Of a stretch of DNA of 38,610 nucleotides, positions 28,204 to 34,120 are shown piece after piece. A program made the position numbers and the translations under genes. Within the stretch, counting starts at the first letter, position 1; every line of letters starts with the position of its first letter. The stretch is from positions 62,879 through 101,488 of the forward strand of contig NVWI01000005.1 of the NCBI GenBank assembly GCA_002746215.1, read 5' to 3'. This DNA is from SAR86 cluster bacterium. Its GTDB lineage: Bacteria; Pseudomonadota; Gammaproteobacteria; Pseudomonadales; Pseudohongiellaceae. Below the pieces are notes generated by a model. The model had not been told where the DNA came from. It was given only the letters and a program-made list of their open reading frames with translations, and did no database searches.

Positions 28204-28470
28204 ATGCTGGATAAAATTACTCTCGTACGAGATTACCTGAACAAGGTTAAGACTCGCTGCACCAACAATGCAGCGGCTAAAGCTCTAGGTATTAAGCCGG
28301 CCGAATTAAAAAAATTACTAGGTGACCGTTGCCCGGAAAATTCTTGGTTCGTAAACATCGCTGCTGGAGAACCAGTAGGATACGCTGACAACGAAAAACA
28401 TCCTGAGCTTTATCGGACAAAACGAATTATTGAATCCGCAGAGGTTTTAACCAGGAATCTGGATCTGTGA
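28204..28470 (+). CDS. Small protein of unknown function
   Basis: The 88-residue protein is mostly helical. The segment NNAAAKALGIKPAELKKLLG looks like part of a helix-turn-helix (recognition by 'sequence of turns' only), so DNA binding is possible but not shown. The ATG follows AGGAAATT at a rather long distance. It lies in an AT-rich stretch downstream of the 96-residue gene and is followed by two hairpins before the convergent mobA. It is probably a real gene, but evidence is limited to length, base composition and codon use. Confidence 0.5.
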   Translation: MLDKITLVRDYLNKVKTRCTNNAAAKALGIKPAELKKLLGDRCPENSWFVNIAAGEPVGYADNEKHPELYRTKRIIESAEVLTRNLDL

Positions 28471-28488
28471 AACCAGCGTAACCCCCTT

Positions 28489-28503
28489 ACAGTCGGCGAC
28501 TGT
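28489..28503. terminator. Short hairpin after the 88-residue gene
   Basis: ACAGTC-GGC-GACTGT is a perfect 6-bp-arm hairpin 18 bases after the stop at 28470, followed by TTTGAG on the plus strand. It could be a weak terminator for that gene; the U-run is short. Confidence 0.4.
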
Positions 28504-28580
28504 TTGAGGCCTTAGTAGAGATAGTCTTTATTACTCCTTCAAACTCTGTCGGTTTTTTCCAGTACTGGAAATACTTTACA

Positions 28581-28614
28581 AAAGAGTAACCTGCTTCGAA
28601 GCCTGTTACTCTTT
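28581..28614 (-). terminator. 34-base near-palindrome, probable terminator of the mobA operon
   Basis: Arms AAAGAGTAAC (28581-28590) and GTTACTCTTT (28605-28614) are perfect complements, and the centre holds a second palindrome, GCTTCGAAGC. On the minus strand the stem is followed by TGTAAAG after CTCTTT, giving a U-rich end about 60 bases past mobA. Its symmetry would also allow termination in the plus direction, or binding of a dimeric protein. Confidence 0.5.
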
Positions 28615-28676
28615 CCATGTTCACTCAACTGGTTTTAGCATCAATTTCATATCAATAAAGCAGACAGGGCACTAAC

Positions 28677-29273
28677 TTATACTTTTATGTTAAGCGTCTT
28701 ATTATAATCTTCAGGTGTATTGATATTACTAAACATGCCTTCAGAAAGAAGACCTTTTGATATTGGGTTGCTGCTACAGAATTTAAGCACCGCTCGCATA
28801 GACCGTTTCCCTCCAAGCTTGTGGCTTTCTTCAAATAGCTGTTGCAGGTATTGTCTTAACTTATCACTGGCCCGCACCACACAAGGAAATATTTCGTCTT
28901 CAAAATGACAGGCTTGTTGTCCTTCCATATTACTGAGCAAAGCTGTTAATACATCCACATTCAATAAAGGCATATCAACTGGCAGCACTAGTAAAGGTGA
29001 GTTATCCAACTTTCCAATCTTTAATAAATAATCCAGACAGGAATAAAGACCACCAGGCGGGCCAGAACGAGGAATAATATCTGGAATTGAATTCAGCAAG
29101 CCTTCGCGGCCGCTAATAAGAACAAGCTCACTGCCAGTAGCTTCGAGTAGATTTAATCCTCGCTGTAAAAGACTTTCCCCCTCTATTTTCAACTCGGCTT
29201 TATCTTCTCCCATTCGAGAAGACAGACCACCTGCCAGCAGAATTGAATAATGCACTGTTAGCTCAGGAGTCAC
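28677..29273 (-). CDS. mobA: Molybdenum cofactor guanylyltransferase
   Basis: The 198-residue enzyme joins GMP from GTP to molybdopterin to make the MGD cofactor used by formate dehydrogenase and related enzymes. The nucleotide-binding loop LLAGGLSSRMGEDKAEL (residues 11-27) and the metal-site region LVLPVDMPLL are clear, with RSGPPGGLYSCL between them. Its start overlaps the end of the MscS gene by 11 bases, so it is translated from the same message. It serves the FdsA subunit encoded about 5 kb away, at least in part. Confidence 0.93.
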   Translation of the reverse strand: MTPELTVHYSILLAGGLSSRMGEDKAELKIEGESLLQRGLNLLEATGSELVLISGREGLLNSIPDIIPRSGPPGGLYSCLDYLLKIGKLDNSPLLVLPVDMPLLNVDVLTALLSNMEGQQACHFEDEIFPCVVRASDKLRQYLQQLFEESHKLGGKRSMRAVLKFCSSNPISKGLLSEGMFSNINTPEDYNKTLNIKV

Positions 29274-30093
29274 TATCCCGAATCAGGTGAACATCACGTT
29301 GGGGAAATGGAATTTCAATATTGTTCTCAGTGAGAGCTTTATGCACTGCCATATTGATTCGATATTTAGTATCAAACAGCTCTGTCGTCATTACCCAACA
29401 GCGTATGCTGATATTAATACTGCTATCACCAAAATTATCGATGCCAATTTGTGGCGCTTTATTTTGATCAAGCCCTTTCAAGCCATCAAATACCTTGCTG
29501 ATCACCGTTATGGCTTGCCCAGGATTACAGTGATAGGCGATACCTATAGATAGCTCCAAACTACTACTCGCATTTGAATTATGAATAATTTCACCAATAA
29601 TATGCCGGTTTGGGATGGTAATAATGACGGCATCTTCATTGGTTAAAATGGTGTAACCCAGCTTGATCTCTTTAACCACGCCAGCAACTCCCTGCACCAT
29701 GATGGTATCTCCTACCACAAAGGGTCGGGCTACAATAATGCTGATGCCAGCGCCATAATTCGAAAGTAGCCCTTGTAAAGCAAGCCCAGCACCTAAAGAC
29801 AAAGCACCAATGGCGGCAACGAATGGGGTAACACTAATGCCTAATCGTCCCAGCACCATAATAGCGACCATAACAATAATAATGGCCTTGATAGTACTGG
29901 CCGTAAATTTGCTCAGTGTCACATCCATATCTTTACTGAGCATAAGCTTGTTCAGCTTGTCAGTAACTTTACCGGCGACAAATATGCCTACAATTAAAAT
30001 AATAATTGCGCCAAGCACCTGGAAACCATAGGTAACCAGGTAAGTCGTAATTAGATTATAGATTTCCTGCGCTTGTTCGAGTTCTTCAGACAT
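29263..30093 (-). CDS. Small-conductance mechanosensitive channel, MscS family
   Basis: The 276-residue protein has three membrane helices (about 19-42, 66-90 and 92-125). The third, rich in glycine and alanine (GALSLGAGLALQGLLSNYGAG), is the pore helix of MscS, followed by the beta domain (VGDTIMVQGVAGVVKEI, ITIPNRHIIGEIIHN) and the C-terminal alpha/beta part. It opens under membrane tension to release solutes during osmotic downshock. It follows pirin by 22 bases and overlaps mobA by 11. Confidence 0.93.
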   Translation of the reverse strand: MSEELEQAQEIYNLITTYLVTYGFQVLGAIIILIVGIFVAGKVTDKLNKLMLSKDMDVTLSKFTASTIKAIIIVMVAIMVLGRLGISVTPFVAAIGALSLGAGLALQGLLSNYGAGISIIVARPFVVGDTIMVQGVAGVVKEIKLGYTILTNEDAVIITIPNRHIIGEIIHNSNASSSLELSIGIAYHCNPGQAITVISKVFDGLKGLDQNKAPQIGIDNFGDSSINISIRCWVMTTELFDTKYRINMAVHKALTENNIEIPFPQRDVHLIRDSDS

Positions 30094-30115
30094 AACATTC
30101 TCTTTTTACAAAAAA

Positions 30116-31132
30116 TTAAGCTGGCTCTTCTTCACGACCATCTTCATGAATGGCAAAGCGCTCTCTTCTACCATGAACCTGGTCTTGATCTTGCCAGGGC
30201 CATCCACCAAATTGGTCTTTTTGATAATCACTAAAAGCTTGTTCCAATTCACTTCGAGTATTCATCACGAAGGGGCCATGCTGTGCGACTGGTTCACCAA
30301 TTGGCTTACCTTGTAACAACAAAAACCGAGCTGGTTTTTCGCCAGTATTTTTAATATTCAAACCAGCATCAGAATTCAAATGCATTCCAGTATTTACAGC
30401 GATAGTATGCCCATCAGCTTGTATGTTATTACCATCATAAAAATAGAGTCTACGATTTAAACCCGCTTCTTCTGCAGATAACGTCCAGTCTGCACCTGGT
30501 GCCAAATCAATTAACCATATAGCCACCTTACTTTCAGCTCTGGCAGCCCAGGAATCAGGTGGAGGTGTCAGGGCTTTAACGCCATTGATTTCACCCGCTA
30601 TCACTTTGATTCTAATATCATTACCGGCTTCATCCTGAGCCTCATAAATGGGAATTTCCTGATCCCAGAACATGGCAAAATGCGGATCAGCCATTTTACT
30701 TTCAGCAGGTAAATTCAACCAAATTTGAAAAAACAACAAAGGGTTGTTAGCTTCACGGTTTAACAACGGAAACATTTCACTGTGTTGCACACCTTTCCCA
30801 GTTGTCAGCCATTGCACATCGCCGTTACCGTAGCGGCCAGCCGCGCCCATCGAGTCAGCATGATCCACCAAGCCAACTGGCACAATACTGACGGTTTCAA
30901 AACCTCGATGTGGGTGGACCGGAAAACCTGCGACACGTTGACCGTGATACATGCGCCAACCATCTTTTAGCTGAAAATCCTGACCGATAGGCCTACCTGC
31001 TAGAGATGCATCTGGCCCTAAGTTTTCATTTCCTTTTGGAAAATTATCGTTATGAAATGCACAGAAAAGAAAAGGGTCTGAGACTTCCCAATGTAAACCT
31101 AATACTTGAGTGCTAATGATTGCATTTGACAT
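30116..31132 (-). CDS. Pirin family protein
   Basis: The 338-residue double-cupin protein has the metal ligands H73, H75 (PVHPHRGFET), H117 and E119 (KGVQHSEMFP), equivalent to the four iron ligands of human pirin. Some bacterial pirins have quercetinase activity or bind other proteins; which applies here is unknown. The C-terminus carries an extra polar tail (DQDQVHGRRERF...). It lies between the DUF6164-like gene and the MscS gene in the minus-strand run. A GGAAGAG stands eight bases before the ATG. Confidence 0.92.
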   Translation of the reverse strand: MSNAIISTQVLGLHWEVSDPFLFCAFHNDNFPKGNENLGPDASLAGRPIGQDFQLKDGWRMYHGQRVAGFPVHPHRGFETVSIVPVGLVDHADSMGAAGRYGNGDVQWLTTGKGVQHSEMFPLLNREANNPLLFFQIWLNLPAESKMADPHFAMFWDQEIPIYEAQDEAGNDIRIKVIAGEINGVKALTPPPDSWAARAESKVAIWLIDLAPGADWTLSAEEAGLNRRLYFYDGNNIQADGHTIAVNTGMHLNSDAGLNIKNTGEKPARFLLLQGKPIGEPVAQHGPFVMNTRSELEQAFSDYQKDQFGGWPWQDQDQVHGRRERFAIHEDGREEEPA

Positions 31133-31209
31133 GGTCGAACTCTTCCTCTTATTTTCTAATTTTTTCTAACTTATCTTCTAACCTAATCCAGGCTAGGCGA
31201 ATCTAGTCT

Positions 31210-31572
31210 TCACATTATGTTAATGAATGGCGCTATGGAAAAATACACCAAGACAAATACGATAACTATATACAGCCCCACCTTGAATGGGTTCTCCCTG
31301 ACTAGATCCATAAAAGTGCGGACTTTACCCGTCTCTTTCAAGTACTGATATTCCTCGCGCGCGCGTTGATATCTTTGCTCACTATATTCATCCAGCATAG
31401 TACGAACCTGGGTGTAGTCTTCCTCATTGACCAACCACAATGCCGGCATGGAAATACCCCAATTACCAGCACTGGTCTCATAAAATTCAACCTCATGAGA
31501 CTCTAGTAATTCATAGATTTCAGCAAGTTCGTCTACCGGAACATTACGCAGTTTTAGCAGTTGTTTAGCCAT
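31210..31572 (-). CDS. DUF6164-like protein with C-terminal membrane helix
   Basis: The 120-residue protein has a cytoplasmic N-terminal domain with LRNVPVDELAEIYELLESH and FYETSAGNWGISMPALWL, which match the DUF6164 family, an amphipathic charged middle (EYSEQRYQRAREEYQYL) and one membrane helix at about 97-117. Function is unknown. There is no visible Shine-Dalgarno before the ATG. It lies 49 bases after the preceding membrane gene and 77 before pirin. Confidence 0.75.
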   Translation of the reverse strand: MAKQLLKLRNVPVDELAEIYELLESHEVEFYETSAGNWGISMPALWLVNEEDYTQVRTMLDEYSEQRYQRAREEYQYLKETGKVRTFMDLVRENPFKVGLYIVIVFVLVYFSIAPFINIM

Positions 31573-31621
31573 AAAAAGGAAGGTACAGGAAGCCTATTAA
31601 ACTATAAAGCACAGCATTGTC

Positions 31622-31996
31622 TTATTTGCGCAATAATTGATCTGATTTGTTATCAAGCTTTGCCTTTTTGCGTAAGAAATTAAAGCCATCATCACTACCT
31701 TCAATATGACGCTGTATTAGCGTCTCTTCTTGTTCAATTTTACTTTCAAGCAATAGACGTCTTTCAACAATAACGAAGTAGGCTGCAAAACCCAGAATAT
31801 ACAAAGTAATTTTTAGCAGAGAAGCCTGCCATAAAAAACTGGTATCAGTAGACAGTTCAACATAACTGATATATTCAGCATGTAATAAGCGAATGACAAA
31901 CCAGAAAGCCAGTAACAACAACAAGCCTTTGAATCTCGGTTTTAAAAATCGCCCGCTGACAACCAAAGCACCAATTTTAAGCAAATTATTAATCAT
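31622..31996 (-). CDS. Membrane protein of unknown function
   Basis: The 124-residue protein has two or three predicted helices (about 20-40, 57-78) and a charged C-terminal tail (EQEETLIQRHIEGSDDG... to LRK) that would face the cytoplasm. I recognise no family. Its ATG overlaps the stop of the upstream gene by one base (TAATG), so it is translationally coupled. Confidence 0.6.
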   Translation of the reverse strand: MINNLLKIGALVVSGRFLKPRFKGLLLLLAFWFVIRLLHAEYISYVELSTDTSFLWQASLLKITLYILGFAAYFVIVERRLLLESKIEQEETLIQRHIEGSDDGFNFLRKKAKLDNKSDQLLRK

Positions 31997-32229
31997 TAGT
32001 AGAGCCCTAGTGCCAATAAGATAAGAACCAGGGACGAGTTTTTGTAACGGCGGATTATCTTGTCTTCTTCAGCTTTCACGATTATTTCCAATTGTTCCTG
32101 GTCATAATCTTCTACCTTTTTCCCAGCCAAAGAAATTTCCACCTTAGCTTGCCCAATAGCCTTCTCACGGATAATCAAACGATACTTGGCAATGATGCCT
32201 TGCTTCTTTGTCGCTACCCAATTTTTCAT
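31996..32229 (-). CDS. Small tail-anchored-like protein of unknown function
   Basis: The 77-residue protein is charged and helical over most of its length (QAKVEISLAGKKVEDYD, then EDKIIRRYK) and ends in a short hydrophobic helix (SSLVLILLALGLY), like a tail-anchored protein. ATG 32229 is preferred to a TTG at 32238 because AGAG is then about nine bases upstream. It is the first gene of the minus-strand run ending with mobA, and is coupled to the next gene by a TAATG overlap. Confidence 0.55.
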   Translation of the reverse strand: MKNWVATKKQGIIAKYRLIIREKAIGQAKVEISLAGKKVEDYDQEQLEIIVKAEEDKIIRRYKNSSLVLILLALGLY

Positions 32230-32407
32230 AGTTATCAACTCTGTATTTACCCTATTAATGTACAGCTTTAATTCTGCACTTAGTATCTTTTATTGTACTT
32301 TTTCAAAGCACGGCTAAAAAAACCATTTATTGGTAAATAATGAAATATAAATTTTTATTTTATTTTAAAATTTATATAACTAATTGTTTTTATTATAAAA
32401 TAAAAGT

Positions 32408-32423
32408 TGGCATGATATTAGCT
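32408..32423 (+). promoter_or_regulatory. Candidate sigma-54 promoter
   Basis: TGGCATGATATTAGCT matches the -24/-12 consensus TGGCACG-N4-TTGCW at ten of twelve fixed positions, with the GG and GC pairs correctly 12 bases apart. Transcription would start near 32435, about 30 bases before the ATG at 32467. About 90 bases of very AT-rich DNA just upstream (32330-32406) could take IHF, as at many such promoters. No enhancer-binding regulator is encoded here. A sigma-70 reading of this stretch is not convincing, but chance match is possible. Confidence 0.4.
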
Positions 32424-32466
32424 TATATAGTTAGTGTTTACGGCTAATTTCACACAGGAAACAATA

Positions 32467-32619
32467 ATGAACTTTTTAATGACAACGTTGGTTACTTTCA
32501 TTTCAAGTATTGGGCTGGCTATTTTGCTCCCGCTGCTGCCAGTTGGACTTGCATTTTTATCAGTGACAGGGGCTTTTTTAATCTGGCTTTTTCCGACTGT
32601 TTATTACGGAAATCTATAG
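32467..32619 (+). CDS. Very small hydrophobic membrane protein
   Basis: The 50-residue protein is one or two membrane helices (MNFLMTTLVTFISSIG, then LLPLLPVGLAFLSVTGAF) and ends FPTVYYGNL. AGGAA stands six bases before ATG 32467, which makes this the start, although the frame is open further up. The segment LLPVGLAFLSVTGAFLIWLFP is similar to LLTIGVALLFVGGAFLIWFLP in the next protein, so the two are probably paralogues. Function unknown; the layout recalls small stress-membrane proteins such as PspG, without real similarity that I can show. Confidence 0.55.
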   Translation: MNFLMTTLVTFISSIGLAILLPLLPVGLAFLSVTGAFLIWLFPTVYYGNL

Positions 32620-32680
32620 CAGATAGAAAGCTTTTGAAACATATGAACTGTTAATTTTATTAATACTGAAGGAATCCATT

Positions 32681-33010
32681 ATGAACATTATATTAGCTAT
32701 TTTGGTTCTTTGTGCGTTAACTTTTGGCTTCGTGGCATTGATACCTTTACTTACTATAGGGGTAGCGCTTCTTTTTGTTGGAGGGGCATTTTTAATTTGG
32801 TTTCTTCCTATACTAATCATCGCTTCCTCGGATAAAACGACCGGTGGAGAGAAGTGTTGCTGGATACTCGCCATTATTTTTCTATCCTGGTTTGCCTGGG
32901 TTTTCTATTTTTTCATCGCACCGATAAAGCCAAAGCCACAGCCACAGCCACAGCCACAGCGCTATGATTATCGTAATGGCTATAGCCGTTATCACAAATA
33001 TCAATACTAG
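32681..33010 (+). CDS. Small membrane protein with polar tail, paralogue of the 50-residue protein
   Basis: The 109-residue protein has two or three helices (about 1-22, 24-47 and 60-80) and a cytoplasmic or periplasmic tail with KPKPQPQPQPQ followed by a tyrosine- and arginine-rich end (RYDYRNGYSRYHKYQY). The first half resembles the 50-residue neighbour. CC at 59-60 (EKCCW) may be acylated or structural, but this is a guess. AAGGAA lies eight bases before the ATG. The proline-glutamine tail is encoded by a 6-bp tandem repeat. Confidence 0.65.
   Translation: MNIILAILVLCALTFGFVALIPLLTIGVALLFVGGAFLIWFLPILIIASSDKTTGGEKCCWILAIIFLSWFAWVFYFFIAPIKPKPQPQPQPQRYDYRNGYSRYHKYQY
32929..32958. repeat. 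GCCACA hexamer tandem repeat within a coding region
   Basis: GCCACA occurs four times in a row (32935-32958), preceded by a near copy, GCCAAA (32929-32934). It codes for the KPKPQPQPQPQ tail of the 109-residue protein. Copy changes keep the reading frame. Confidence 0.9.
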
Positions 33011-33019
33011 GCGAAAACT

Positions 33020-33412
33020 ATGCATTACCGGATTCCTGAAGAAAAGCAAAATTCATCCAGACTAAACAACTTGCTAGCTAAAATATTGGCAGGATTTTTT
33101 GTTTTGATTTGCCTTGCTGTTGGCATTGTTGGCTTGATACTGCCTATCATCCCTGGGCTACTGTTTCTTTCCATTGCCGCCATGATTACAGCCAGGCATT
33201 CACCCTCCCTCGACCGTTGGTTCAGAAAGAATCGGATTATCAGAGGCTATTTGGACAGCGGAGAGGGCTTTTTAAATCTGAGTTGGCTGAGAAGGATCCA
33301 ATTTATATTATGGCTGTGCCTAAAAATCTTTATCGACACCATAGTGATGATCTTTGCATTGATAGCAGGTTTATTAACCTTTTCAGTTAAAAAGTATCAG
33401 TCCTATCGTTAA
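33020..33412 (+). CDS. DUF454-like small membrane protein
   Basis: The 130-residue protein has a helix at about 22-55 with the turn LILPIIPGLLFLSIAA, then RHSPSLDRWFRKNRIIRGYLD, which resembles DUF454 (YbaN-like) membrane proteins, and a second helical hairpin at about 90-122. Function is unknown. It starts nine bases after the 109-residue gene, so the three small membrane genes form one operon. Its stop codon lies in the first copy of a 14-bp tandem repeat. Confidence 0.7.
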   Translation: MHYRIPEEKQNSSRLNNLLAKILAGFFVLICLAVGIVGLILPIIPGLLFLSIAAMITARHSPSLDRWFRKNRIIRGYLDSGEGFLNLSWLRRIQFILWLCLKIFIDTIVMIFALIAGLLTFSVKKYQSYR

Positions 33413-33460
33413 GAACTTAGCGTTAAGAACTTAGCGTTAAGAACTTAGCGTTAAGAACTT
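33407..33460. repeat. 14-bp tandem repeat starting at a stop codon
   Basis: CGTTAAGAACTTAG is repeated three times perfectly (33407-33448) with a fourth copy matching for 12 of 14 bases. The first copy encodes the final Arg-stop of the DUF454-like gene and each further copy repeats TTAAG. Each unit contains a small palindrome (TAAG-AA-CTTA). The array ends five bases before the convergent gene's stop at 33465. Confidence 0.95.
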
Positions 33461-33464
33461 ATCA

Positions 33465-33995
33465 CTAAAAATTAAGCGCAGGGTAATTCAAACCATAGCT
33501 TGAGCTGTAGGCAATAAGGCGGCCACAGACGACGACACCCACCCAAAGGCATATCGAGATAAAAGCAGAAACTCTGACTTTACGCGGCGGCAATACGTCC
33601 ATATCCCACTGGTCAATGTCTGCAAGCAGAAACTTGTGCATCCAAAGAGCATTTAGGCCCGCCAGTATTATCAGCAGCATCTTGTATTGGAAAATCGAAT
33701 TTACTGGGTATTCCCAAGGTGTTACAAAGAAAAAAACTATCCCACTAAAATTTGCCAGCGCAAAAGCAAACCAGGCTATGTTTAAAATATGACGCATGGT
33801 TTGCTGAGTCGAGATGAAACGACCGACACCTAATAAGCGAAAATCCAGCATCATCATGCCACCAAAAAAAGTTCCGTAAGTGACAACATGAACAACTTCT
33901 ACAACAGGAAAACTATAATAAGATAAACTCAAAAGATCCGTCAGCGGATTCTCAGCAAGCAAACCCGACAAGCTCTTCATCATTTCATCAAACAT
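33465..33995 (-). CDS. Integral membrane protein, DUF6644-like
   Basis: The 176-residue protein has four predicted membrane helices (about 34-52, 70-92, 102-120 and 143-165). Several histidines and a cluster of methionines lie in or near the helices (VVEVVHVVTYGTFFGGMMMLD, cut by the first helix), which could suit haem binding, as in small cytochrome-like membrane proteins, but this is not proven. The family name is from memory and moderately sure. AGGAG lies eight bases upstream of the ATG. It is divergent from the M16 peptidase gene. Confidence 0.65.
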   Translation of the reverse strand: MFDEMMKSLSGLLAENPLTDLLSLSYYSFPVVEVVHVVTYGTFFGGMMMLDFRLLGVGRFISTQQTMRHILNIAWFAFALANFSGIVFFFVTPWEYPVNSIFQYKMLLIILAGLNALWMHKFLLADIDQWDMDVLPPRKVRVSAFISICLWVGVVVCGRLIAYSSSYGLNYPALNF

Positions 33996-34120
33996 AAATT
34001 ACTCCTGTCCCATCAAGCTTTAAGGCTATCTGATTAGCCTAGCCATAGCTAGCGGCATTGAGCTTCTTATGCTTTAATCTTGCGTCTTTATTTCCTTCTT
34101 AAAATAGACATGAGGTCGGG

